Part shown: positions 21,953 to 28,928 of the stretch, piece by piece
Position numbering within the stretch: position 1 is the stretch's first letter
Layout: each line of letters starts with the position of its first letter
IMG/VR virus record: IMGVR_UViG_3300038825_001373
Span: 1 to 28,928 of that record
Direction: 5' to 3' (one strand)
Length of the DNA stretch: 28,928 nucleotides
Source of the DNA: a virus
Position numbers and translations under genes: made by a program
The notes under the pieces: model-generated
What the model saw: the letters and a program-made list of their open reading frames with translations, nothing else
Database searches by the model: none
What the model was told of the DNA's origin: nothing

Positions 21953-22054
21953 CGAAAAGAGGGACCGAAGCCCCTCTTGTTAGTGTGGTAAGTTCAAAGT
22001 GAGTATAATTGAAGTTCAGAGTTGAACCATAATTTGAGTAGTAACCTACCACTT
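21953..22054 (-). ncRNA. Predicted ~100-nt structured small RNA
   Basis: A promoter of the genome's ACC-N16-TATAAT type (TCC-N16-TATAAG) predicts a start at 22054. The RNA would begin AAGUGGUAGGUU. GUGGUAGGUU (22052-22043) pairs with AACUUACCAC (21994-21985) through 10 bp, including one G-U that would be an A-C mismatch on the opposite strand. An inner GUUCA-ACUC-UGAAC hairpin and a final terminator hairpin with a UUCG tetraloop follow. No ORF of any length fits. Strand-specific pairing, promoter and terminator agree on the minus strand. Target unknown; it does not look like 6S RNA, tmRNA or a tRNA. Confidence 0.6.
21955..21978 (-). terminator. Terminator of the predicted small RNA with C(UUCG)G tetraloop
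   Basis: Minus strand: AAGAGGGGC-UUCG-GUCCCUCUU forms a 9-bp stem with one G-U pair and an extra-stable tetraloop, followed by two more U before a C. On the plus strand the same place has an A-C mismatch and no T tract, so the element is oriented minus. Confidence 0.7.
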
Positions 22055-22061
22055 GTATATA

Positions 22062-22086
22062 CTTATATATATTTTTAGATAGTGGA
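22062..22086 (-). promoter_or_regulatory. Promoter of the predicted small RNA (TCC-N16-TATAAG)
   Basis: Minus strand: TCC (+ 22084-22086), 16 nt, TATAAG (+ 22062-22067), then 7 nt to the first base of the outer RNA stem region. It closely resembles the 21607-21631 promoter, sharing CCACTAT and ATATATAAGTATATA. Confidence 0.65.
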
Positions 22087-22095
22087 TTTATCTAT

Positions 22096-22120
22096 ACCAA
22101 TGTTTTATAAAAAATATAAT
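22096..22120 (+). promoter_or_regulatory. ACC-N16-TATAAT promoter, leaderless start for the tape measure gene
   Basis: ACC at 22096-22098 (in TATACC), 16 nt, TATAAT at 22115-22120, 7 nt to the ATG at 22128. All spacings equal those at 9726-9750. The promoter is back to back with the small RNA promoter. Confidence 0.75.
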
Positions 22121-22127
22121 TTATTAT

Positions 22128-23873
22128 ATGGCACAAGAAACTATACAATATAACATTAAAGTTAATACTGATAATTCGGTAAAAACTCTTGGACAATTAG
22201 AAGAAGAGTTAGGTCAGATTAACGAAGAACTGAAGAATGTAGATAGAAACTCAAAAGCATTTCAAGATTTAACTAAAAGGTCTCAAGAAACAACTGCAGA
22301 ACTTGAGAAAGTAAATCGTCAAATAGAAGGTATAAAAGGAGAGGATAGAATACAAGCTGTAGATGGTTCTCTTAAAGTACTAGGTGGTACAGTACAAGGT
22401 GTAGTTGGTGGATTAGGATTACTTGGTATTGAATCAGAGAAGTTCGGTGAGTTTGAAGAAAAAGCTGCATCAGCTATTGCATTAGGTATAGGTTTAAAAG
22501 ATGTAGGAGAAGGTGTAGGTCAATTATCAAGATTTATAGCTAAATTACCTGGTCCTACAAAGATAGCTACTGCAGCTAACAAAGCATTCAATTTAGTATT
22601 AAGAGCAAATCCAATTGGATTGATTGTTACAGCAATTGGTTTAGCAATTGCAGGATTTATATTGTTTAGTGATAAAGTAAGAGGTGTAATTAAATCAATA
22701 GAACCTCTAAACAAAGCATTACAAAAAACTGTTAACTTCTTTAAGATGGTTGGTAGAGCTATTGGATTAGTTGCAACCGAAGAAGAAGAAGCAGCAGAAA
22801 AGTTCAAGAAAGCTACTGATAGTAGGATTGCAGATATTGATAGAGAAGTTGCATTAAGAAAAGCAAAAGGTGAAGAAACTGTTGAGTTAGAAAGAGAGAA
22901 ACTACAAAAACTAATACAACTTACAGAAGAAGGAACAGAAGAAAGAAAGAATGCAGAAAACAATTTAGCTGTATTTGAAGCTACTCTACTAAAACAAAAA
23001 CAAGATGCAATAGATGAAGCCAATAAGATTGCAGCTGATAAGAGAAAAGAAGAAAGAGAAAAGAAAGAACAAGAACAAAAAGAAGCTGATGAAAAAGAAA
23101 AAGCAAGATTACAAAAGATTGCTGATGAAACAAAGAAAAGAGAAGAGGATGCTAAAGCATTAGCAGAACAAGAAAAGTTAGATGCTGAACTAATTGGTTT
23201 AACAGAGTTTGAAGCAGAGTTAGAAAAACTTGATAGAGAGTATGAAACTAAATTAGAAAAGTTAGAAGAGTTTAATATATCCAAAGAAGATTTAGATGCA
23301 AACTATCTTGCAAGAAAACTAGAAATACTAAATGCAGAAACAGAAGCAGAAAAACTAGCTGCTGATGAAAAGATAAGAATCACAGAAGAAGAAGCATTAC
23401 TAAAAGAACAAATACAGAATGCAACAATAGATAATTTCCAAGGAGCATTAATGTCTCTATTTGGAGAATCAAAAGCAGTAGCATCAGCTAATGTTCTTGT
23501 AGATGCAGCACAAGCAGGTGTAGGTATTATAAAAGCTGCTCAAGAAGGAGGACCATTTGCTGCTCCTTTCTATATTGCATCACAATTTGCATTATTAGGA
23601 GCTACAACGATTGCATCATTAAGAAGTATAAACCAAGCACAACCTGGTGGTAGTGGAGGTGGTGGTGGAGCTCCATCATTACCAAGAAGTGGAGGAGCAC
23701 AAATACCAACTACACCAACTTCACAAACTCCAACAGAACAACAACTAGGAATTGCAGATGCAACATCAAGAGAACAAGAACCTGTAAGAGCATATGTAAT
23801 TGCTGGTGAGGTAACATCTGCACAAGAAGCAAATGCTAGAATTACACAAAGAAGAGTTGTTGGTAGAAATTAA
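22128..23873 (+). CDS. Tape measure protein
   Basis: 581 aa. Residues 1-70 are a helical coil. Residues ~80-200 contain Gly-rich and hydrophobic parts, with a membrane-type segment NPIGLIVTAIGLAIAGFILF (161-180), as in most tape measures. Residues ~215-430 form a long Lys/Glu/Ala coiled coil. Residues ~450-515 are a second hydrophobic region, followed by a Gly/Pro/Thr-rich end. By the rule of about 0.15 nm of tail per residue, the tail would be near 85-90 nm (inference). The ATG is 7 nt after a TATAAT box. It is unusual that it stands before the capsid protease gene instead of after the tail chaperone gene. Confidence 0.88.
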   Translation: MAQETIQYNIKVNTDNSVKTLGQLEEELGQINEELKNVDRNSKAFQDLTKRSQETTAELEKVNRQIEGIKGEDRIQAVDGSLKVLGGTVQGVVGGLGLLGIESEKFGEFEEKAASAIALGIGLKDVGEGVGQLSRFIAKLPGPTKIATAANKAFNLVLRANPIGLIVTAIGLAIAGFILFSDKVRGVIKSIEPLNKALQKTVNFFKMVGRAIGLVATEEEEAAEKFKKATDSRIADIDREVALRKAKGEETVELEREKLQKLIQLTEEGTEERKNAENNLAVFEATLLKQKQDAIDEANKIAADKRKEEREKKEQEQKEADEKEKARLQKIADETKKREEDAKALAEQEKLDAELIGLTEFEAELEKLDREYETKLEKLEEFNISKEDLDANYLARKLEILNAETEAEKLAADEKIRITEEEALLKEQIQNATIDNFQGALMSLFGESKAVASANVLVDAAQAGVGIIKAAQEGGPFAAPFYIASQFALLGATTIASLRSINQAQPGGSGGGGGAPSLPRSGGAQIPTTPTSQTPTEQQLGIADATSREQEPVRAYVIAGEVTSAQEANARITQRRVVGRN

Positions 23874-23882
23874 AAAAACTTA

Positions 23883-23907
23883 ACCACTCTTTATATATCT
23901 ATATAAT
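23883..23907 (+). promoter_or_regulatory. ACC-N16-TATAAT promoter, leaderless start for the protease gene
   Basis: ACC at 23883-23885 (in TTAACC), 16 nt, TATAAT at 23902-23907, 7 nt to the ATG at 23915. It lies in the 41-nt gap after the tape measure gene. Confidence 0.75.
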
Positions 23908-23914
23908 ATACTAG

Positions 23915-26203
23915 ATGGATATAGAAGAATTACAAAATTACAAAGCTCCTAAAATCATTTCATTAGAAATAGATGAGTTTGATGAAGATTCAGGTGTTGA
24001 TGGTATTGCTCTTGTTGAGCAACCAGCGATCGAATCCGACTGGGTCTATTTCTCTTCACAGAAACATTTATTTGAATCTTATAGTGATTATCCTGATTCA
24101 GTAAGTAACAACGCTAAGAAAGGTATTGAACTTAACGAGAAACAAGGAAATAAATGTGCAACTCAGGTTGGCAAGGTGAGAGGACAACAATTAGCTAAGA
24201 AAGAAAAAATTTCAGTAGAAACAATTAAACGCATGTACTCTTATTTATCAAGAGCACAAGTTTATTATGATGAAGGAGATACTACATCTTGTGGATACAT
24301 TTCATATATGTTATGGGGAGGTTTAAGTGGAAAGAGATGGGCAGAATCTAAATTAAAAGAATTAGGTTTGTTTGAAGGAGAGATAGATGTAGCAGATATA
24401 GGAGATTATATACCAACAGGTAGTGATATAATTCCACAAGATGTATTTGTAGAAAATGCAGGTGGTTTTTCAGTAGGAGATTATGTATCTTGGACATTCG
24501 CGGGTAGAGGTGATGATGCAGATAGAGGAAGAGGACAAATTAAGGAACTACGAGTAAGTGGTAAACTAAAAGTACCAGGAACAGATTTCGAATTGTCTCC
24601 AACAGAAGATAGGCCAGCAGCTTTAATAGAAACTGTTGACGGAAAGTTAGTTGGACAATATACTGAAAACTTAAGAAAAATTAAGAAACCTGATAACTTT
24701 GATGAAGGTGAAAATATAGATGTATTAGGATATAGAACTAAATACTTCTATATGTGTAAAGGAGCTATCGGTACTTTCTTACACTTAATACAAATGGAAC
24801 CTGATGAAGAAACAGCAGGTATGATTCGTTCTGCAGCACAAATAGCAGATAATATATTTAAGATAGAACACGATGTAATACACGAAGGTGTTGCAGAGTT
24901 AGAAGAACTAGGTGAAGCACAAACTCTATTAGATGATTTTAAAGATTTGATGAAAGAGATTGATGAACTACTAGGAATGAAACACGATATATCCTATATG
25001 GATGGACATATAGAAGTTATAAGAGGATATATTGATGATATAGTATTAGAATACATTCTCCGAGAGATAATGGGAGAAAACAAATATATACAAGACTTAC
25101 CTCAAGATACTCAAGATAAAATATTAGAACGCTTGGATGAGATAGGAGAGAGTGAAGAGGAGCTCGAGAAGGCAGGTTGGGTATTGGTAGAAGATGAACA
25201 AAAGTTCGCAATATCTTCTAAACCCAACGAACCTTCCATAGAAGATTATGGTAAGTTTAGAATTAGATACAAATATACTGGTCCAAAGGATTCTAAGAAT
25301 AGAACTTTTTGTAGAAAGGTTTTAGATAAAGGACTTGTCTTTAGAAAAGAAGATATTAACAATATGTCAATAAGTGGAGAAAATTCACAATTTGGTGTAT
25401 ATGATATTTTTACATACAAAGGTTCTTATGGATGTAGACATTATTGGACAAGATTAGTATATGAGAAGGGGGATGATAATAGGGAAAGAAAAACAGAACA
25501 AAGAAGTGTAGATGAATCTTCTTCTGTTAATGCTAAACCTACAATGAATAGAAACCCCAATTCAGAAACTTTAATAGATAAAAATGCAACACAAACTGCA
25601 TTTAGTAAAATAAAATTTGAAAATGAGAAACAACTTATAGCAGGTCCTCTTATGATACCTCGTAGGTTGATATATCGTTTTGATGAAAATAATGGGGAGT
25701 ATTGGGTATATTTTACCGAAGAAACCATTGAAAAGATTGCTTACAAATACTTGATGAATAAAAATCAAGACCAAACTAATTTAGAACATAGTGAAGATAT
25801 AAAGTTGGAAGATGTTGTATTGGTTGAATCTTGGTTGGTTCAAGACCCTGAGAAAGATAAATCGTATGCCTTAACCGGTGAAAAGTATGAAAAAGGTACA
25901 TGGTTTGGAATTATGAAGGTGAAAAATTCAAGTGTATGGGAGGAATGGGTAAAGACTGGTAGAGTAAAAGGATTTAGTGTTGAAGGCTTTTTTGCTGATA
26001 AGATGATAAATGCTTCTAAACATCAGTTTTATTACCGAACTACTAAAGGTGGAACAGAGATAGTAATTGACCACGAAACCTTGGTAGTATTTATTCTAAA
26101 AGATGGTGAGCGTACAGCTATACTGCCAGATGGAACTTATGAACTTACTAATGGAACAACATTAAGAGTTATAGATTCTAAAGCGGTAGAGGGTTCGTTC
26201 TAA
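23915..26203 (+). CDS. Multidomain prohead protease (XkdF / Peptidase S78_2-like)
   Basis: 762 aa, far longer than a simple protease. Residues 1-47 (DSGVDGIALVEQPAIESDWVYFS) resemble the start of XkdF-type maturation proteases. Residues ~57-150 form a helical domain (YPDSVSNNAKKGIELNEKQGN...WGGLSGKRWAESKLKEL). Residues ~184-257 look like a Tudor-like DUF2945-type domain (VGDYVSW..., LVGQYTENLRKI). Residues ~270-380 are helical. Residues ~446-515 contain RYKYTGPKDS, CRKVLDK and CRHYWTR, as in domains linked to Mu-like head proteins. Residues ~570-700 are the protease, with candidate His625 (LEHSED) and Ser688 (GFSVEG). The protein is probably cleaved and partly discarded or packaged in the prohead. 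Start chosen from the 7-nt TATAAT spacing. Confidence 0.75.
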   Translation: MDIEELQNYKAPKIISLEIDEFDEDSGVDGIALVEQPAIESDWVYFSSQKHLFESYSDYPDSVSNNAKKGIELNEKQGNKCATQVGKVRGQQLAKKEKISVETIKRMYSYLSRAQVYYDEGDTTSCGYISYMLWGGLSGKRWAESKLKELGLFEGEIDVADIGDYIPTGSDIIPQDVFVENAGGFSVGDYVSWTFAGRGDDADRGRGQIKELRVSGKLKVPGTDFELSPTEDRPAALIETVDGKLVGQYTENLRKIKKPDNFDEGENIDVLGYRTKYFYMCKGAIGTFLHLIQMEPDEETAGMIRSAAQIADNIFKIEHDVIHEGVAELEELGEAQTLLDDFKDLMKEIDELLGMKHDISYMDGHIEVIRGYIDDIVLEYILREIMGENKYIQDLPQDTQDKILERLDEIGESEEELEKAGWVLVEDEQKFAISSKPNEPSIEDYGKFRIRYKYTGPKDSKNRTFCRKVLDKGLVFRKEDINNMSISGENSQFGVYDIFTYKGSYGCRHYWTRLVYEKGDDNRERKTEQRSVDESSSVNAKPTMNRNPNSETLIDKNATQTAFSKIKFENEKQLIAGPLMIPRRLIYRFDENNGEYWVYFTEETIEKIAYKYLMNKNQDQTNLEHSEDIKLEDVVLVESWLVQDPEKDKSYALTGEKYEKGTWFGIMKVKNSSVWEEWVKTGRVKGFSVEGFFADKMINASKHQFYYRTTKGGTEIVIDHETLVVFILKDGERTAILPDGTYELTNGTTLRVIDSKAVEGSF

Positions 26204-26239
26204 ATCAATTAATGTTAAAACCAAAAATAGGAGTTTATT

Positions 26240-26947
26240 ATGAACAACGAAGAACTAAGAAATTTAGTTAAAAAACATTTCAACTTAGTTGAACCAGCAG
26301 TTGAAGAAACTGTGGAGGAAACAAAAGAAGAAATGTCTGAAGTTGCTAACGAACAAACCTTTGGTGAAATTTTAACTGCTGATGGAGAACTTACTCTTAC
26401 TTATGAAGGAGAAGAACTCTCTGTTGGATTACCAATATTTGTTAAAACAGATGATGGTAATGTACCAGCACCAGATGGAGAACATGCTTTGGAAGGAGGT
26501 GTGTTTATTAAAACAGAAGGTGGTTCAATAGTTGAAATTTCAGAAGGTGAAATCGAAGCGGCTGAAGAAGAAGTAGTAGCTACAGAAGAGGAAAAAGATT
26601 TCTCTGAAGAAGAAACTACTGAAACTGAAACAAAAGAGTCTGATGAGAAATTTGATGAACACGAAGAAGAAGTTGTATTAGAAGAAGAAGAAATCATTAT
26701 TAAAGCAATTGCTGAAACAATTTTACCTATCATTGAAGAAATGAAAGACGAAATTGAAGAGATGAAGAAAAACTTTTCTAAAACTGAAACTAAGGTCAAA
26801 GAATTTGCATTAGCACCTGCAGCGGAAAGAACCAAAGCAGAAATTAACAACAGAAATCATAGTAAAGTTGATAATTCTTATAATCCAATTAATGATGATA
26901 AGAAGAAACAATTTGAAAGATTATTAAAAATTAGAAACAAAAAATAA
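26240..26947 (+). CDS. Capsid scaffold protein (probable)
   Basis: 235 aa, very acidic. An N-terminal helix leads to a beta-type segment (residues ~41-100: ILTADGELTLTYEGEEL..., APDGEHALEGGVFIKTEGGSIVEI), a Glu-rich region (~100-150), a coiled coil (~150-185) and a basic C-terminus. Glu-rich coiled coils with a basic end that touches the capsid protein are typical of phage scaffolds, and it sits exactly between protease and major capsid genes. Its beta segment resembles the last ~25 residues of the protease (LPDGTYELTNGTTLRV), suggesting a shared origin. SD TAGGAG lies 8 nt upstream. Confidence 0.75.
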   Translation: MNNEELRNLVKKHFNLVEPAVEETVEETKEEMSEVANEQTFGEILTADGELTLTYEGEELSVGLPIFVKTDDGNVPAPDGEHALEGGVFIKTEGGSIVEISEGEIEAAEEEVVATEEEKDFSEEETTETETKESDEKFDEHEEEVVLEEEEIIIKAIAETILPIIEEMKDEIEEMKKNFSKTETKVKEFALAPAAERTKAEINNRNHSKVDNSYNPINDDKKKQFERLLKIRNKK

Positions 26948-26958
26948 GGAGAAAAATC

Positions 26959-27873
26959 ATGGCAGGATTTAACGTATCTGCATTAGCAGATTTTAACAAT
27001 GAATTGGCTGGAGAATTCCTAGTAAAATCAGTAATCGCTGGTTCTACCGCGGAATATGTAACGGTCAAAGAGGGGATTAAATATAAAGAACCCCTAAATC
27101 TACAAGAAATAGATTTACAAATACAAGACGGATTTGGATGTGTAACTACACCTTCAGGTTCAGTAACATATACTCAAAGAGATTTGGAAGTATGTCAAAG
27201 AAGTTCATACGATGGACTATGTTTAAGAGACTTAGATAAGAAGTATATTGGTCTATTAGGACCTGAAGGTTCTTATCCTGAAACTTATGCATTCGCAGAA
27301 GAATATGCATCTCAATTAGTTGCTAACTTCCAAAAGAAGAATGACCAGTTTATCTGGACTGCAACTACTGGTGGTGGTGACTGTGTTAATGGTCTTAATA
27401 CACTATTAGCTTCAGGTTCAGCTGCAACTTTTGTATCTTCATCTGCACCAACATCAGACAATATCTTAGGTATTCTTGATGAGCAGTTAGAGAACTTATC
27501 AGTAGATGTACAAGATAGAGATGACTTAACAGTATTTATGTCAATCGCTAACTTTAGAAAATACATCGTAGGATTAAGAAAAGCAAACAACTATTTCTAT
27601 GACCCTAACACGGTAGAGAATAGAGGTTCATTACTTTCAGCAATGCACCCATTTGCTAACTTAAGAGTTGTTGGTACAGTAGGATTAGCAGGTACTAACA
27701 GAATCGTAACTGGTCCAGCTAGACACATCGTAATTGGTACTGATTTAATTTCAGACCTTGATAACTTCCAATTATGGTATGATATCAACGATGACCAATT
27801 GAAACATAGAATTGTAACTAAACTAGGTGTTCAAGTTGCTTATCCAGAATTCTGGGTAACTAACAACCTGTAA
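26959..27873 (+). CDS. Major capsid protein
   Basis: 304 aa. A loop-rich N-terminus is followed by QEIDLQIQDGFGCVTTPSGSVTYTQRDLEVCQ, CLRDLDKKYIGLLGPEGSYPE, a helix (AEEYASQLVANFQKKNDQFIWTA) and a C-terminal domain with DLTVFMSIANFRKYIVGLRK, RVVGTVGLAGTNRIVTGPARHIVIGTDL and DQLKHRIVTKLGVQVAYPEFWVTNN. The ending with a strand-rich A-domain is typical of HK97-fold capsid proteins of Bacteroidota phages. Size, strong SD (AAGGAG, 8 nt before ATG) and its place after scaffold and protease agree. Three of its Cys lie in conserved-looking loops. Confidence 0.9.
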   Translation: MAGFNVSALADFNNELAGEFLVKSVIAGSTAEYVTVKEGIKYKEPLNLQEIDLQIQDGFGCVTTPSGSVTYTQRDLEVCQRSSYDGLCLRDLDKKYIGLLGPEGSYPETYAFAEEYASQLVANFQKKNDQFIWTATTGGGDCVNGLNTLLASGSAATFVSSSAPTSDNILGILDEQLENLSVDVQDRDDLTVFMSIANFRKYIVGLRKANNYFYDPNTVENRGSLLSAMHPFANLRVVGTVGLAGTNRIVTGPARHIVIGTDLISDLDNFQLWYDINDDQLKHRIVTKLGVQVAYPEFWVTNNL

Positions 27874-27899
27874 TCATTAACTAAAGGAGGAGAAAAATT

Positions 27900-28436
27900 A
27901 TGGCATGTGATATTACAAGTGGATTTGCTCTAGGATGTAGAGACAATACCGGTGGAATCAAAGCGGTTTATATCCTCTCTGGTTCAGTTTCAACAGTAAC
28001 AGATACTGCAAATGAAGTATCTAATATTAGTGGAACTGGAATTTTTTATCAGTTTGATTTACAAAGGGGAACATCTGATTTCACAGAAACAATCAACGGT
28101 TCAACTGAAAACCAAACAGTCTTTTATGAGGCTACGATAAATGCCGCGTTCGCGAAATTACAAACCGATACTAGAAACCAAGTAAAAATACTTGCTCAGA
28201 ATCCAGATTTAAAAATCGTTGTTGAAACAAACAACGATGCTGCATCTGAGAAGTTTATTTATGTAGGTAGAAGAAACGGTGCTGTATTAAACGCAGGACA
28301 AGGTCAGTCAGGAACTGCTTTAGGTGATGCTAACGGATATACCTTAACTTTCACTGCACAAGAACCACAACCAGCAGATTTTATCTCTGGTTCAAACTTG
28401 GCGGGAGCGTTAACAGGAATAACTGTTTCACAATAA
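27900..28436 (+). CDS. Major tail tube protein (probable)
   Basis: 178 aa. The start MACDITSGFALGCRDNTGGIKAVYI, the centre FYQFDLQRGTSDFTETINGSTENQTVFYEATINAAFAKL, then RNQVKILAQNPDLKIVVE and the end TALGDANGYTLTFTAQEPQPA match a family of single-domain tail tube proteins in Bacteroidota phages. It carries the best SD of the genome (AAAGGAGGAG, about 8 nt before the ATG), as expected for the second most abundant virion protein. It is followed by a strong terminator, ending the head module. The alternative is a capsid decoration protein, given its position right after the capsid gene. Confidence 0.75.
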   Translation: MACDITSGFALGCRDNTGGIKAVYILSGSVSTVTDTANEVSNISGTGIFYQFDLQRGTSDFTETINGSTENQTVFYEATINAAFAKLQTDTRNQVKILAQNPDLKIVVETNNDAASEKFIYVGRRNGAVLNAGQGQSGTALGDANGYTLTFTAQEPQPADFISGSNLAGALTGITVSQ

Positions 28437-28445
28437 GAGTGATTG

Positions 28446-28488
28446 AAGATAAAGTGGGAGATTTATTTCTCCCACTCTTATCTTTTTT
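28446..28488 (+). terminator. Strong rho-independent terminator after the tail tube gene
   Basis: AAGATAAAGTGGGAGA (28446-28461) pairs with TCTCCCACTCTTATCTT around TTTAT/T with a single bulged C, about 16 bp, and runs into a T tract. The 3' arm contains the upstream half of the next promoter. Confidence 0.9.
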
Positions 28489-28495
28489 ATATAAT
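28471..28495 (+). promoter_or_regulatory. CCC-N16-TATAAT promoter embedded in the terminator
   Basis: CCC (28471-28473), 16 nt, TATAAT (28490-28495), then 15 nt to the ATG at 28511. CCACTCTTAT is shared with 23884-23893. The upstream element lies in the terminator's 3' arm. Confidence 0.55.
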
Positions 28496-28510
28496 ATAAT
28501 AGAGTAGAAT

Positions 28511-28928
28511 ATGCAAACAGTAAAAGAAAACCAAGTAAATGAATTAGTATGGCCATATGAGGTTGTTGCATGGGTAAATCCACCAACAGGTTCAAAGTCA
28601 AACTATATTCTTGCATATGAAACTTTAGCAAATGATAGTGGTTCTTCGGAAGTAAGTTCATTTGCAACAGCAAGTTTACAACTAAATAACAATAGATGGA
28701 GAAGAACTCCAATCACACTTGTTACAGGTTCAACTACAAATCTTGGTGAAATGTATGTTAAATCAGGAACAACATACGAAATAAGTTTTAGATATGGTAT
28801 TAGACCTTTCTATATTTGGAAGGAAGCAACACCATTATGGACAGATACTGAAGGAACTTGGAGTAATCCTTTTTTACCAACATCAAACAACTCAGTTATA
28901 ATGGGTAAAGATAGAATGTTTGTATCAG
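28511..28928 (+). CDS. 5' part of the 163-aa junction gene
   Basis: Begins MQTVKENQVNELVWPYEVV; frame continues without a stop to the window end and, across the circular junction, from base 1 to the TAG at 202-204. The part before the overlap encodes 96 residues. Beta-rich, Thr/Ser/Asn-containing sequence without Cys, as in small virion proteins. It has its own promoter and precedes the portal gene. The overlap copy differs at one base: Pro here, Ser in the copy at the window start. Confidence 0.8.
   Translation, partial: MQTVKENQVNELVWPYEVVAWVNPPTGSKSNYILAYETLANDSGSSEVSSFATASLQLNNNRWRRTPITLVTGSTTNLGEMYVKSGTTYEISFRYGIRPFYIWKEATPLWTDTEGTWSNPFLPTSNNSVIMGKDRMFVS
28799..28928. repeat. Terminal overlap, copy 2 (circular contig end)
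   Basis: Matches bases 1-130 except C at 28877 versus T at 79. See the first copy; together they imply a genome of 28,798 bp. Confidence 0.9.

Noticed and set aside
21921-22054. Plus-strand RNA or gene in the control region
   Set aside because: The hairpin terminator lacks a T tract on the plus strand and the outer stem has an A-C mismatch there, so the minus strand is favoured.
22520-23284. 254-codon open frame on the minus strand
   Set aside because: Ser/Phe/Leu-rich shadow of the Lys/Glu-rich coiled coil of the tape measure gene; it has no promoter or start context of its own.
26401-26850. 149-codon minus-strand open frame rich in Ser
   Set aside because: Antisense of the Glu-rich scaffold gene; GAA/GAG codons read as Ser/Phe on the other strand.
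28428-28712. 94-codon minus-strand open frame at the window end
   Set aside because: Crosses a strong plus-strand terminator and the start of the junction gene, whose frame is confirmed by continuation across the circular ends.

Overview
The window is a complete or nearly complete genome of a tailed (siphovirus-like) phage, read as a circular molecule of about 28,798 bp. Bases 1-130 recur at 28799-28928 with one mismatch, and joining the ends restores an uninterrupted 163-codon gene. The DNA is AT-rich. The gene families suggest an uncultured phage of a Bacteroidota/Flavobacteriia host: DUF6712-like connector, XkdF-type protease with extra domains, fibres with GDGSNLTGI motifs, and poly-Thr linkers. 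The host is an inference from family resemblance, not shown directly.

Layout. (1) 28511-204 (across the junction) to 5631, plus strand: junction gene, portal, connector, two fibre/lectin-like proteins and a 32-aa protein, closed by two terminators. (2) 5759-9717, plus: early-looking genes behind two near-identical upstream elements (a 46-aa protein and a sigma-like factor), then small proteins, an HNH endonuclease, TerS, a tRNA-Cys and TerL. (3) 9758-19050, plus: tail assembly chaperone with a likely -1 frameshift, tail-completion proteins, Dit-like protein, 1502-aa tail-tip/hub protein, a Cys-rich poly-Thr protein and a small protein. (4) 19070-20694: two glycosyltransferase-like genes that converge and overlap. 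(5) 20687-21587, minus: small genes including a ribosomal protein bS21 homologue. (6) 21588-22127: non-coding control region with divergent promoters, paired palindromes and a probable ~100-nt small RNA. (7) 22128-28436, plus: tape measure, multidomain prohead protease, scaffold, major capsid and tail tube, ending in a strong terminator.

Control. Seven sites share the pattern (A/C/T)CC-N16-TATAA(T/G). At three of them the TATAAT box sits exactly 7 nt before the ATG, which predicts leaderless mRNAs. A second element with TATATTTA precedes the 46-aa gene and the sigma-like gene. Capsid, tail-tube, scaffold and sigma-like genes carry strong Shine-Dalgarno sequences. This is notable beside a phage-encoded bS21, the ribosomal protein known to limit anti-SD access in Flavobacterium.

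No replication, integration or lysis gene was recognised. The most interesting items are the bS21/SD combination, the predicted small RNA, the leaderless promoter family, the dual-coding frameshift region, and the poly-Thr proteins next to phage glycosyltransferases.
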